Assembly (NCBI RefSeq): GCF_002967075.1
Contig: NZ_PUGE01000001.1
Span: 434,001-498,000, forward strand
Direction: 5' to 3'
Source of the DNA: Corynebacterium sp. J010B-136
GTDB taxonomy: Bacteria; Actinomycetota; Actinomycetes; Mycobacteriales; Mycobacteriaceae
Length of the DNA: 64,000 nt
In this document: in pieces, positions 51,896 to 60,794 of the stretch
Layout: every line of letters starts with the position of its first letter
Position numbering within the stretch: the first letter of the stretch is position 1
The notes under the pieces: generated by a model
Databases searched by the model: none
The model's input: the letters and a program-made list of their open reading frames with translations, nothing else
Told to the model about the DNA's origin: nothing
Translations under genes and position numbers: made by a program

Positions 51896-51948
51896 AAATT
51901 CCCCCTGGGTACTGCTGGAATAAACCAACAGTCACCGAGGGGGAATTT
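51896..51948 (-). terminator. Terminator after rplL
   Basis: AAATTCCCCCT / AGGGGGAATTT form an 11-bp stem around a 31-nt loop that has its own inner pairing, just after the rplL stop. It lies between the convergent tetR and rplL genes and can serve both. Confidence 0.7.
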
Positions 51949-51964
51949 GCAATTAAGCTCTAAA

Positions 51965-52351
51965 TTACTTGAGCTCGACGGAAGCGCCAGCTTCTTCCAG
52001 CTTAGCCTTAGCAGCTTCAGCGTCGTCCTTGCTTGCAGCCTCGAGGATAGCCTTAGGTGCGCCCTCAACGAGCTCCTTAGCTTCCTTCAGGCCCAGGCCG
52101 GAAACGATTTCGCGAACAGCCTTAATAACGCCGATCTTCTTTGCGCCAGCGTCGGTCAGGACAACGTCGAACTCGTCCTTCTCTTCGGCAGCAGCAGCGT
52201 CTGCACCTGGTGCAGCAGCAGCAACAGCAGCTACAGGAGCAGCAGCGGTTACGTCGAAGACCTCTTCGAATTCCTTAACGAACTCAGAGAGCTCGATGAG
52301 GGTCATTTCCTTGAACGCTTCAATGAGCTCGTCCTTGGTGAGCTTAGCCAT
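51965..52351 (-). CDS. rplL: Ribosomal protein L7/L12
   Basis: L7/L12 forms the flexible stalk that recruits translation GTPases. The N-terminal dimerisation domain ([18 protein letters not shown]), Ala-rich hinge and C-terminal domain ([20 protein letters not shown]) are present; length is 128. An ATG 9 bp upstream is an alternative. Confidence 0.97.
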   Translation of the reverse strand: MAKLTKDELIEAFKEMTLIELSEFVKEFEEVFDVTAAAPVAAVAAAAPGADAAAAEEKDEFDVVLTDAGAKKIGVIKAVREIVSGLGLKEAKELVEGAPKAILEAASKDDAEAAKAKLEEAGASVELK

Positions 52352-52427
52352 GGTAGGCATCCTTTCTTCAGTCGGATTTTTCTAAATCCAACAAGTTGTA
52401 GATTGTGTTGCGCACGTGGTGTGCGAC

Positions 52428-52943
52428 TTAAGCTTCCTTCTTCTCCTGCAGTGCAGCCGAGAGGCGTGCAACCTGAGAAGCAGGGGCATTGAACAGGCCA
52501 GCGGCCTTTGCCAAGTTGCCCTTCATTGCGCCAGCCAGCTTTGCGAGAGTGGTCTCGCGGTTGTCCAGGTCGGCGATAGCCTTGACTTGGTCAGCAGACA
52601 AAGCGCTGCCGTCCATGTAGCCGCCCTTGAGAACGAGTGCGTCGTTATCATCAGCGAACTTCTTCATAACCTTTGCGGCATCAACTGCTTCGCCCTTAAT
52701 GAAGGCAAATGCGGATGGGCCGGAGAGGTGTGCGTCAAGGCCTTCGATGCCAGCTTCGTTGGCAGCGATCTTGAAGAGGGTGTTCTTGGCGACGGAGTAA
52801 TCAACATCAAAGCCCAGGTTGGTGCGCAGCTCCTGAAGCTGTGCAACGGTCAGGCCGCGGTACTCGGTGATGACGATGGAGGAAGATGCAGCGATCTTCT
52901 CCTTCAGCTCAGCCAATTCCGCAGTGTTCTTTGGGTTTGCCAT
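52428..52943 (-). CDS. rplJ: Ribosomal protein L10
   Basis: L10 is the stalk base that binds L7/L12 dimers. The protein is 171 residues ([19 protein letters not shown]), with [18 protein letters not shown] and an Ala-rich C-terminal helix that binds L12. An attenuator-like hairpin lies in its leader. It forms an operon with rplL. Confidence 0.97.
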   Translation of the reverse strand: MANPKNTAELAELKEKIAASSSIVITEYRGLTVAQLQELRTNLGFDVDYSVAKNTLFKIAANEAGIEGLDAHLSGPSAFAFIKGEAVDAAKVMKKFADDNDALVLKGGYMDGSALSADQVKAIADLDNRETTLAKLAGAMKGNLAKAAGLFNAPASQVARLSAALQEKKEA

Positions 52944-53009
52944 TTTCTTACTCGCCTCCTTTCAAAACATCTCTTTTGTTCCGCCGGAGCAAATTTGATG
53001 ACAGGCATC

Positions 53010-53037
53010 AAAAAAGCCCCGTGCAAGAGCACGAGGC
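53010..53037 (-). ncRNA. L10 leader attenuator hairpin
   Basis: On the minus strand GCCTCGTGC-TCTT-GCACGGGGC forms a stem followed by TTTTTT, an intrinsic terminator inside the rplJ leader about 70 bp before the gene. This is the layout of L10 leader RNAs, where L10-L12 binding favours termination. Confidence 0.75.
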
Positions 53038-53170
53038 ACACAATCAAGCCAAACTAATGACTAGAGTGCAACAAGCGTCTCCTGCGTGGGCTGCCCCATT
53101 GAGTGCGGGGTCCTTCGATCCGAATAGTTCAGATAACCTACGGTCTTCGGTGAAACTTGAGCACGAACCT

Positions 53171-53788
53171 TCACTTGAAACCAAGTGGGTTCGTCCAAAC
53201 TTCGGGTATCACTCTAGCTCCCCGTACCACATTCTCCAAATCGCGGCTCATACCCCGCACGTAGCGTTTCGTCGCCCAACGTTGAACAACCCGTGCTGGC
53301 CTACTAAATAGCCTGGCCAACCACCAGGAATGTTGCGAGAAAGCAACACAGCGGCCAATGACCGCGTCATTCGCGTCACGCTCAATAATGAACGCTTCCT
53401 CACCGCACTCGATGTGCCCATGCATGGTTCCATAAACCAATGCCACGCGCCGTGGGCTGCGCTCGACCGCGATGATTCTGCATGGCGATACGGTCGGACC
53501 AAAATACAGCTGAACTGTCTCGCCCCGCTCCGGCTCACCCGATGCAGGCTTGCCTAGCCGAAAAGCTTCTTCTACTCGGACGAAAGCAGCACGGTGTGCT
53601 CGCCAAGTCAAGAGATTGTCTACCGCCTTTAAGAAGTCAGCTTCCCCGTGACCAATTGTCTCCGCGTAGTCCACGACGTGCCAAGAAGAATCGGGCAACC
53701 AGGTGGCATCGGCAAGCAATAAGCTCTTTCCCACCATGTCCCGTGGATACGACAAACCCTGATGGATTGAATTCCCATTGCCCTGCAT
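53171..53788 (-). CDS. UPF0548 / DUF1990 protein
   Basis: 205 residues, no membrane segment. The pattern GLSYPRDMVG, ETIGHGEADFLKAVDNLLTW, VALVYGTMHGHIECGEEAFI matches the DUF1990 family of unknown function. GGAGG lies a few bases before the ATG at 53788. It lies just downstream of the lipoprotein gene in the same direction. Confidence 0.85.
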   Translation of the reverse strand: MQGNGNSIHQGLSYPRDMVGKSLLLADATWLPDSSWHVVDYAETIGHGEADFLKAVDNLLTWRAHRAAFVRVEEAFRLGKPASGEPERGETVQLYFGPTVSPCRIIAVERSPRRVALVYGTMHGHIECGEEAFIIERDANDAVIGRCVAFSQHSWWLARLFSRPARVVQRWATKRYVRGMSRDLENVVRGARVIPEVWTNPLGFK

Positions 53789-53815
53789 TAGTCCTCCAAA
53801 TTCACAACAAAGCAG

Positions 53816-54766
53816 CTATCCCAAGGCCTCCTCAAGGTCATCTAGGATTTCATTAGCGCCCAGCACGCCAATACCTATCATCCAGGTTTCATCTTCAAAC
53901 TCGTAAACCTTGCCCTGCTCGACCGCTTCTGACTCTGACCATAACTCGGAAACAGCCGGATAAGTAGTTGCATCTGCCGAGCCAGGGATTGTATAGAAAA
54001 TGACATCTCCATCAATCTCGGCAAAGTTTTCGGGTGAAAGCTCCATCATGGAGTACTCATTCCAATCCCTCTCCCCCAAATCAAAACCAACTTGTTCCAG
54101 AACGGAACCGGAGAAGGTTTCCGGACCATACAGACGGAAGTTTTCAGGACGGAACCGCACCATCGACGCAGTTTGACCATCAGCATCAATATCTTCACCA
54201 AGTTCTTGTGCACGAGCATCCAACTCAGCAATAAGCTGTTCCATCTCTTGCGACTTATTCACAGCGGCAGCAGTGATTTCTGCTTGCTCATGCCAGTTGG
54301 TTCCTGAACCTTCCGACATCACAGTTGGTGCAATCCCAGATAACTGCTCATAGATTGCTTCGTGGCGGACCTTCGCCCCAATGATTAGATCAGGTTCCAA
54401 AGCCGCAATCTTTTCTATGTTCGGTTCTGCAGTTTGTCCGACAGATTCGGCATCAGCCAGTTCTTCTTGCAGATAACCTGGGAAACCCGCTTCTGCTCCC
54501 GATTCCGTAGCGCCGACCGGGATAATCCCTAACGCCAGCAATGCATCAAGGTGCGGCGAATCAATCACCACAACGCGTTGGGGAGCCCCAGGAATTTCTG
54601 TACTTCCCATCGCGTGCTCCACCGTATATCCGGCCGAGGCTACGTCAGTGGATGGAGCAGGTTCATCGCTTGCGGCCGAAGAACATGAGCTAATCAAAAC
54701 TGCTGCGCCAACTAGAAACGCTGCAACTGTGGCAGACCTGCGTTTGTGCAGGTGAGAAATTGTCAT
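53816..54766 (-). CDS. Iron-siderophore-type ABC binding lipoprotein
   Basis: 316 residues with a lipoprotein signal peptide: the lipobox LISSC places the modified Cys at 28. The mature part has the FecB/FepB pattern (GAPQRVVVIDSPHLDALLAL; NIEKIAALEPDLII). A DtxR-like box sits 29-47 bp upstream. Such proteins capture ferric siderophores or haem outside the membrane; the ligand is unknown. No permease or ATPase genes are adjacent, so it probably works with a system elsewhere. Confidence 0.9.
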   Translation of the reverse strand: MTISHLHKRRSATVAAFLVGAAVLISSCSSAASDEPAPSTDVASAGYTVEHAMGSTEIPGAPQRVVVIDSPHLDALLALGIIPVGATESGAEAGFPGYLQEELADAESVGQTAEPNIEKIAALEPDLIIGAKVRHEAIYEQLSGIAPTVMSEGSGTNWHEQAEITAAAVNKSQEMEQLIAELDARAQELGEDIDADGQTASMVRFRPENFRLYGPETFSGSVLEQVGFDLGERDWNEYSMMELSPENFAEIDGDVIFYTIPGSADATTYPAVSELWSESEAVEQGKVYEFEDETWMIGIGVLGANEILDDLEEALG

Positions 54767-54794
54767 TGTCTAAAATTACATGAACCAAAGCTAT

Positions 54795-54813
54795 GAAGGC
54801 AAGCCTTGCCTAA
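54795..54813 (-). promoter_or_regulatory. DtxR-like iron box
   Basis: Minus-strand TTAGGCAAGGCTTGCCTTC is a 19-bp palindrome close to the DtxR/IdeR consensus (TTAGG-AG-CT-CCT core conserved). It fits repression of the lipoprotein gene by iron-loaded DtxR. Confidence 0.65.
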
Positions 54814-54838
54814 ATATTTTGGTGTTGGCAACAATAAA

Positions 54839-54869
54839 ACGCCCCTGCTACCGAAGTAGCTGGGACGCT
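54839..54869 (-). terminator. Terminator after rplA
   Basis: A stem of about 13 bp (GCGTCCCAGCTAC with GTAGCAGGGGCGT) and TTCG loop, followed by TTTTATT on the minus strand. Confidence 0.8.
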
Positions 54870-54897
54870 TAATGCAGTTCAAAATAACTAAAGGGAA

Positions 54898-55602
54898 TTA
54901 CTCAGCGTAGTTCTTCTGAACGTGAGAGTCAACTGGAATACCAGGGCCATTGGTGGTGGACAAGGTAACCTTCTTCAGGTAGATACCCTTGGAAGAAGCA
55001 GGCTTGATACGCAGCAGCTCGTCGAGCAGTGCGCCGTAGTTCTCAGCCAGCTTCTCAGCATCGAAGGAAGCCTTACCGATCATTGCGTGCAGGTTAGCTG
55101 CCTTGTCAACGCGGAAGGAGATCTTGCCGCCCTTAACGTCTGCAATTGCCTTGGCAACATCAGCGGTAACGGTACCGGTCTTAGGGTTAGGCATCAGACC
55201 ACGTGGGCCCAGAACGCGAGCTACGCGGCCAACCTTAGCCATCTGGTCTGGGGTTGCAATAGCAACGTCGAAGTCCAGGTTGCCAGCGTTGATTGCCTCA
55301 AGAAGAGCTTCGGTGCCGACGATGTCTGCGCCTGCTGCTTCTGCCTCGGTTGCCTTCTCGCCTTCAGCGAAGACAGCAACGCGAACGTCCTTACCAGTGC
55401 CGTGTGGCAAAGATACGGTGCCGCGAACCAGCTGGTCTGCCTTACGTGGGTCAACGCCCAAGCGGAAAGCAACGTCAACGGTTGCGTCGTAGTTCTTGGA
55501 GGAGGTTTCCTTAGCCAGCTTTGCAGCCTCAATTGGACGGTAGAGACGGTCCTTGTCAACGAGCTCTGCAGCGGCCTTGTATGCCTTGGAGTTCTTGCTC
55601 AT
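54898..55602 (-). CDS. rplA: Ribosomal protein L1
   Basis: L1 forms the mobile stalk at the E site. It has 234 residues ([20 protein letters not shown]) with [20 protein letters not shown] and [18 protein letters not shown]. It follows rplK; in E. coli L1 represses that operon. Confidence 0.97.
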   Translation of the reverse strand: MSKNSKAYKAAAELVDKDRLYRPIEAAKLAKETSSKNYDATVDVAFRLGVDPRKADQLVRGTVSLPHGTGKDVRVAVFAEGEKATEAEAAGADIVGTEALLEAINAGNLDFDVAIATPDQMAKVGRVARVLGPRGLMPNPKTGTVTADVAKAIADVKGGKISFRVDKAANLHAMIGKASFDAEKLAENYGALLDELLRIKPASSKGIYLKKVTLSTTNGPGIPVDSHVQKNYAE

Positions 55603-55684
55603 TTAAATCAAATCCTTAAAAAATAAGTTGGTGGATTGGTGTGGTGTTTAGCGGGCCGAAGCTGGCCCTGCCACATGAAGTTGT

Positions 55685-56131
55685 TTATTCTGGAGCGCCG
55701 TCAACGGTGATGCCCATGGAGCGAGCGGTACCAGCGATGATCGCTGCGCCAGCTTCGATGTCACGTGCGTTGAGGTCGTTCTTCTTGGTCTCTGCAATTT
55801 CCTTGCACTGATCCCAAGTCACGGAGCCGACCTTGTCGGTGTGTGGAACGCCGGAGCCCTTCTTGATGCCTGCAGCCTTCAGCAGCAGCTTAGCTGCTGG
55901 TGGGGACTTCAGGATGAAGTCGAATGAACGGTCTTCGTAGACGGTGATCTCAACTGGGATGACGTTGCCGCGCATGGATTCGGTTGCAGCGTTGTAAGCC
56001 TTGCAGAATTCCATGATGTTGACGCCGTGTGCACCCAGTGCAGGACCAACTGGAGGAGCTGGGTTAGCAGCGCCTGCTTCGATCTGCAGCTTGATAAAGC
56101 CTGAGGCCTTCTTCTTTTTCTTCGGAGCCAT
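55685..56131 (-). CDS. rplK: Ribosomal protein L11
   Basis: L11 binds the GTPase centre. 148 residues with a Lys-rich start ([20 protein letters not shown]), [19 protein letters not shown] core and C-terminal [10 protein letters not shown]. Pro-rich thiostrepton-contact residues ([10 protein letters not shown]) look normal. Confidence 0.97.
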   Translation of the reverse strand: MAPKKKKKASGFIKLQIEAGAANPAPPVGPALGAHGVNIMEFCKAYNAATESMRGNVIPVEITVYEDRSFDFILKSPPAAKLLLKAAGIKKGSGVPHTDKVGSVTWDQCKEIAETKKNDLNARDIEAGAAIIAGTARSMGITVDGAPE

Positions 56132-56226
56132 CGAATTACCTCTTTCCGTGATACCGGGCTACCCCACCACGATGAATAGTAGGACCCGTCCGGATGCCAC
56201 CTTGTGCGGCCACCGGGGATAAATGA

Positions 56227-56261
56227 AAAATCGACGTGCGTAAAAATTTACACACGTCGAC
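56227..56261 (-). terminator. Terminator after secE-nusG
   Basis: TCGACGTG...CACGTCGA with an inner GTAAA/TTTAC stem, followed on the minus strand by TTTTTCATTT. Confidence 0.75.
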
Positions 56262-56294
56262 CAAGCCTAATCTAGACCCTAAGCATTACCCAAA

Positions 56295-57173
56295 TTAGTT
56301 AATGCGCTCAATCTCCGTTGGAGAAAGCTCCACTGGGGTCTCACGGCCGAAGATGGAAACCAGGCCAACCATCTTGCCGGTCTCTTCATCAATTTCAGAA
56401 ATGGTCGCGGAAACCGATGCGAATGGGCCAGACAAGATCGTTACCGCTTCGCCCACAACGTAGTCGTGTGCGTACTTCTTCGCTGCTTCCTGCTCAGGCA
56501 TGGAGATGACCTGCTCGCCTTCAGCTGCGTTTGCCGCTGCTTCGCCTGCCGATGCCGCGCCTTCCTTAGGCAGCAAGAACTTCGCTACGTCGCGGTGCTT
56601 GACTGGGGTGGCATTACCTTCGTTACCCACGAAGCTGGTAACACCTGGGGTGTCACGCACAACCGACCATGCGGCGTCGTTGAGCTCCATGCGCACAAGA
56701 ACGTAGCCAGGCAGCAGCTTGCGCTTGACGAGCTTCTTCTTGCCGTCCTTGTTTTCAATAACCTGCTCAACTGGAACGACCACATCAAAGATAGAGTCTT
56801 CAACTTCCAGCGTCTGCGCACGCATGTCCAGGTTGGTCTTTACCTTGTTTTCATAACCCGAGTAGCACTGAATGATGTACCACTGACCAGGCAGCTCTTT
56901 CAGTTCCTTGGTGTACTTGCGCAAACGGCGACGGTAGTCAGCATCCGCGTCTACTTCAGCCTCTTCCTCAGCGGACGGAGCTTCAGTAGACTCAGCTTCA
57001 GCAGGGTCTGCGTCCACAGCCTCTACCTCTGCCGGAGGTGCCTCAACGGTGTCCATAGCCTCGGTGGCATCGATAGATTCTGTGGCCTCGGCAGCTTCTG
57101 CTGCCTGCTCTTGGACAGATTCGATAACAGCGTCACCGATGTTGTTGCCGGTTTCCTCGTTATTTTCGGTCAT
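56295..57173 (-). CDS. nusG: Transcription antitermination/termination factor NusG
   Basis: 292 residues. An acidic, disordered N-terminal extension of about 100 residues (Glu/Ala-rich) precedes the NGN domain (WYIIQCYSGYENKVKTNLDM, LPGYVLVRMELND) and the C-terminal KOW domain (GEAVTILSGPFASVSATISE, FGRETPVELSPTEIE). The long acidic extension is usual in Actinobacteria. The ATG at 57173 has GGAG upstream; a longer frame to 57224 is less likely. It is co-transcribed with secE. Confidence 0.95.
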   Translation of the reverse strand: MTENNEETGNNIGDAVIESVQEQAAEAAEATESIDATEAMDTVEAPPAEVEAVDADPAEAESTEAPSAEEEAEVDADADYRRRLRKYTKELKELPGQWYIIQCYSGYENKVKTNLDMRAQTLEVEDSIFDVVVPVEQVIENKDGKKKLVKRKLLPGYVLVRMELNDAAWSVVRDTPGVTSFVGNEGNATPVKHRDVAKFLLPKEGAASAGEAAANAAEGEQVISMPEQEAAKKYAHDYVVGEAVTILSGPFASVSATISEIDEETGKMVGLVSIFGRETPVELSPTEIERIN

Positions 57174-57282
57174 AATGTGCTCCATCTTCAATAAATTATC
57201 CCGCCGTTCCACGGGAAGGAACAAGCGGGATGATAGTTAACTTAAGCGATATTCTACGGTAAAAAAGCCAATTTGTATAGCT

Positions 57283-57600
57283 CTAGCGAACTAGCAGCCA
57301 CTCTACGCCCATACCGGTAAGCGCATCGACGCCCCAGACAAGGGCGGTCAAGATGATGAGGAAGCCAAAGACCACCAAGGTGTACTGCAGCATTTCCTTC
57401 GCGGTCGGCCACACCACCTTTTTCATTTCGGTGACAACCTCGGGCACAAATGTTGCTACACCGCCGCCTGGCTTGCTGTCGCCTTCGCCGGCTTCGACGC
57501 GTACTACGCGCTTATTCTGATAAGCATCCGTGGACGTCTCAGCAGCACCAGTACGTTGACGCTTGCCTGTTGGGCGTTGTGCCCCAGAATTGTCAGTCAC
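57283..57600 (-). CDS. secE: Preprotein translocase subunit SecE
   Basis: 105 residues starting at GTG 57600 with GAGGAG upstream. A basic/polar N-terminus precedes the amphipathic helix (PEVVTEMKKVVWPTAKEML) and one transmembrane segment (about 78-100). It clamps SecY and is essential for export. Confidence 0.95.
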   Translation of the reverse strand: MTDNSGAQRPTGKRQRTGAAETSTDAYQNKRVVRVEAGEGDSKPGGGVATFVPEVVTEMKKVVWPTAKEMLQYTLVVFGFLIILTALVWGVDALTGMGVEWLLVR

Positions 57601-57707
57601 AGCGAGAATGCTCCTCAAGAAAAATACGTACCAAGATCCTATCCAGATCTTGTTGAACCCGAACGAGTCTACCAAAGCCCACTATAGCGGCCAATCGAAA
57701 GATAGAC

Positions 57708-57739
57708 TTAAGGCCCGACCATTGCTGGCCGGGCCTTAA
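57708..57739 (-). terminator. Terminator after tRNA-Trp
   Basis: TTAAGGCCCG / CGGGCCTTAA, a 10-bp stem extended by a partial inner stem, 11 bp beyond the tRNA. Confidence 0.75.
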
Positions 57740-57749
57740 GTTACTTACT

Positions 57750-57825
57750 TGGCAGGGGCGACAGGACTCGAACCTGCAACCTACGGTTTTGGAGACCGTT
57801 GCGCTACCAATTGCGCCACGCCCCT
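57750..57825 (-). tRNA. trnW: tRNA-Trp (CCA anticodon)
   Basis: Acceptor AGGGGCG/CGCCCCT pairs fully, the anticodon loop CTCCAAA contains CCA, the T loop is TTCGAGT, and the 3' CCA is encoded. 76 nt with CCA. It lies just upstream of secE. Confidence 0.95.
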
Positions 57826-57925
57826 TGGAAGACGATGTACACCTTACCAGAGTCATCATCTGGGATAGAAAAAGGGTTCCTACTTCTTCAAGTTTCAAAC
57901 CGAAGATGCGGGAGCCTTTACCCGG

Positions 57926-57997
57926 TAGCGATGGCGAGAATTGAACTCGCGACACAGCGATTATGAGTCGCTTGCTCTACCACTGAGCTACACCGCC
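57926..57997 (-). tRNA. trnM: tRNA-Met (CAT anticodon), elongator type
   Basis: GGCGGTG/CATCGCT acceptor with two G-U pairs, anticodon stem GCGAC/..CGC around CTCATAA, and T loop TTCAATT. It lacks initiator features (no CGCGGGG start). CCA is not encoded. Confidence 0.93.
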
Positions 57998-58045
57998 AGA
58001 GGCCATTTATAAACCAGGATACAAATCCTCGTCATAAATGAACAG

Positions 58046-58118
58046 AGCCCCCTGACAGAATCGAACTGTCGACCTTTTCCTTACCATGGAAACGCTCTGC
58101 CGACTGAGCTAAGGGGGC
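58046..58118 (-). tRNA. trnT: tRNA-Thr (GGT anticodon)
   Basis: GCCCCCT/AGGGGGC acceptor, anticodon loop ATGGTAA containing GGT, T loop TTCGATT. 73 nt, CCA not encoded. It is the first of three tRNA genes before secE. Confidence 0.95.
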
Positions 58119-58242
58119 TTAGCTTCTTTGATTATTCGCTTTCGCGCTCTCTTTGAAGCCTTGAAAAGATTAACCCGAAACGGCATACAAACACAAATCC
58201 GCAGTTCATTCCGTCTTTTTAACGCATTCAATAACGCTTATT

Positions 58243-58899
58243 TTAGTCCATCTTGGAGTACAAGTGCTCCGGGCGCCCAGCCGCGCCATAACGAAGACGA
58301 ATTTGGACTATTCCCTGATTCGCCATGGTTGCTAGTCGACGTTGCGCGGTAGGCCGCGAGACCCCAGCAATTTCCGCGGCTTCGGCGGCAGACAGTTCGC
58401 CGGCGCCGAGGGCATCGAGAAGCAATTGCTCCGTTGAGGAACTCGACGCAGGCATCACTGGTGCCGCCCCCAGCAAAATCGATAGCGCTTGGTCGATTTT
58501 GTCCTGGCGCATGCCGCGCTTGCCTTGTAGCACATGGCGATAGCGCGCATAGCGGTCCAACCGCTCCAGCAGCGTTGCGCGCTGAAAAGGCTTGACCAGA
58601 TAGCCCAAGGCACCCGCACGCATGGCCCGGCGTACCGTTGTTGCTTCGTCCGCAGCACTGAGGATGAATGCATCTATCCCGCTGTGGTGGACTAGCTCGA
58701 TGCCGTCCCCGTCGGGCAAGTAGACATCGACAAGCATCAAATCTGGCGGCGAGGCCTTAATCGCGTCCGTCGCTTCCGCGAGCGAGCGCGCTGTGTTGCT
58801 CACGCTAAAGCCTGGTGCGGCCTCCACGATGTCTGCGTGCACGCCTGCGACGCGGAAATCGTCATCGACTACGAGTACTGACCATGTGCGATCTGTCAT
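58243..58899 (-). CDS. citB: Citrate-type response regulator
   Basis: 218 residues. The receiver domain (about 1-125) has VVDDD at the acidic pocket and the phospho-acceptor D58 in LMLVDVYLPDG, and Lys in LVKPF. The C-terminal part (about 160-218, LSAAEAAEIAGVSRPTAQRR) is a helix-turn-helix of the CitB/DcuR class. It overlaps citA by one base. It likely activates citH. Confidence 0.92.
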   Translation of the reverse strand: MTDRTWSVLVVDDDFRVAGVHADIVEAAPGFSVSNTARSLAEATDAIKASPPDLMLVDVYLPDGDGIELVHHSGIDAFILSAADEATTVRRAMRAGALGYLVKPFQRATLLERLDRYARYRHVLQGKRGMRQDKIDQALSILLGAAPVMPASSSSTEQLLLDALGAGELSAAEAAEIAGVSRPTAQRRLATMANQGIVQIRLRYGAAGRPEHLYSKMD

Positions 58900-60566
58900 T
58901 AGTTTTCTTCCTCTCGCACTTCAACGTAATTCACACTGCCGGTTTGGTCCATCACCCCGGGCAACTTTGCGCCAAATACAGCACCACGTCCGGAAGGCTC
59001 ACCACCTCTTTCGATCACCCAAATCTCCCCGCCGCGTCGCTGCGCGATTTCTTGCGAAAGCGTCAGCCCAATGCCGCGGCCATGAATTTGGTCCGCTGGG
59101 ATCTGCTCCCCATCAGCTGCCTGTGCCTTAGGCGCAAATGGGTCAGCACCTTCAGGGATTCCGTATCCGGAATCGGCGACGACAATGACCAATTCCGATG
59201 CTTCATCCATCAACGTCACCTCCACTAGGCGCAAATCTTCGTTACCCAAAGCCGCGGTGATGGCGTTATCGACGAGGTTGCCAAGCACCGTCGCAATATC
59301 TTCGACCTCCACTACCTTGCCGAGCACTAAAGTCTCTTCACGGATTTGCACGGTCACCCCGCGCTCGGAAGCCTCGAGTGATTTAGCACCCAAGAAAGCC
59401 TGCAAGAAGGGCTCGGAGAGAAGATCCATGCCCAAGAGTGGATATTCCACAGGCCCCCGGGCATACATAGCGCGCAGAAACTGCGTGGCTTCCGCGTCGC
59501 GGCCCGACTCAATCAGCCCCGCTGCTACGTGCATGCGGTTGGCAAATTCGTGGCGCTGCACCCGCAACGCTGAGGTCATGGTGCGCACGGTATCCAAACG
59601 TTCCGATAAAGCCATGACGTCAGTGCGATCTCTAATGATTATGACCGCGCCAAGGGATTGCCCACCGCGGTCTACCGCGCGCGCCTCCAAGAAGAGCACC
59701 CGGCCGTTAACAACGATCCCGTCGCGCGCCTTTCCTGCCAGCAGGTCATCGATAACATCGCCCGGCAGGCCCAAATCTGAAAGCTCATGACCTTCGGCAT
59801 CCTGTAGGCCAAAGATCTGTTTGGCAGAGCCATTGCTCAAGCGAATCACTCCTGCGGTATCAAGCGCGATGACGCCGTCGCCAACACCGTCGAGCACCGC
59901 GGCCTGGTTTTGCACCATCACGACGAGCTCTTCCGGCTGCACCCCCAATGTCAGTTGCTCCCACCGCTTACGCAGCACGAACATGGCGATGATTCCGATA
60001 AGCAGTGCCAGCAGTGCCGCCGCCCCGATAAATAGCAACTTGCGCGGCAGGTCATCAAAGACACCCGCGCGTTCAAAGCCGACGCTAATCTCGCCGACTG
60101 GATTCTTCGTACCGGGCGCAAAGACCGGCACTTTCGCACGCGCCGACTCGCCCAAGGTGCCTTGTTCCCAGGCCACCACCTCGCGGCCCGCTAGCGCGTC
60201 AGCAAAGCTCGTGCTGACCTGCTGACCCAGCTGGTGGTCATCGGGATGCGCAAGCCGCATGCCGTTATCGTCGGTGATGACTACAAACAATGCATCAGTG
60301 GAATCCGCGGCAGCAGTGGCATAGCGCTGCAGTTCGCCTTCCGCGAGCACGCTTGACGATGGATTTTCCGGATCCGCCGACTCTTCCGCCACCAGTTCGC
60401 GCACCTGCGGATCCGCGCCAATAGTGCGCGCAATCATCAACGCGGAAGTCTCTGCTTCATCGCGAAGCTGCTCCATGCTCAAAAAGATGAACACGATGGT
60501 GCTAGTGCTGACAACCGCGACCACGGTCAACAGTTGCAAAAGCAGTACGCGGGTGGCAAAGCGCAT
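58899..60566 (-). CDS. citA: Citrate-type sensor histidine kinase
   Basis: 555 residues: an N-terminal transmembrane helix (about 7-29), a periplasmic sensor domain, a second transmembrane helix (about 178-200), a PAS domain (about 215-325), the H-box RVQRHEFANRMH with the phospho-His, and a Bergerat ATPase (NLVDNAITAAL; GRGIGLTLSQEIA). This is the CitA/DcuS layout. It is divergent from citH, and the neighbourhood suggests it senses citrate. Confidence 0.93.
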   Translation of the reverse strand: MRFATRVLLLQLLTVVAVVSTSTIVFIFLSMEQLRDEAETSALMIARTIGADPQVRELVAEESADPENPSSSVLAEGELQRYATAAADSTDALFVVITDDNGMRLAHPDDHQLGQQVSTSFADALAGREVVAWEQGTLGESARAKVPVFAPGTKNPVGEISVGFERAGVFDDLPRKLLFIGAAALLALLIGIIAMFVLRKRWEQLTLGVQPEELVVMVQNQAAVLDGVGDGVIALDTAGVIRLSNGSAKQIFGLQDAEGHELSDLGLPGDVIDDLLAGKARDGIVVNGRVLFLEARAVDRGGQSLGAVIIIRDRTDVMALSERLDTVRTMTSALRVQRHEFANRMHVAAGLIESGRDAEATQFLRAMYARGPVEYPLLGMDLLSEPFLQAFLGAKSLEASERGVTVQIREETLVLGKVVEVEDIATVLGNLVDNAITAALGNEDLRLVEVTLMDEASELVIVVADSGYGIPEGADPFAPKAQAADGEQIPADQIHGRGIGLTLSQEIAQRRGGEIWVIERGGEPSGRGAVFGAKLPGVMDQTGSVNYVEVREEEN

Positions 60567-60794
60567 AACTGAAATCCTTCATGTTTTATCAAGCAAAGTC
60601 CCATTTGAGCACGGGAAACCACGAGCTACAAAACGCGTGAACTAAATGCACTCAAAGATGAAATTGCACAATTAGTTACCTAACGCGCCAAACACTTGGA
60701 CAGTGACTAAGACCACTTTAGGCTAAGTGACGTTCTCCAGGGCACTGCAGTGCTACTGAAGCTACCGCAATTTTTCCCCGTGCAAGGAGCCAGA

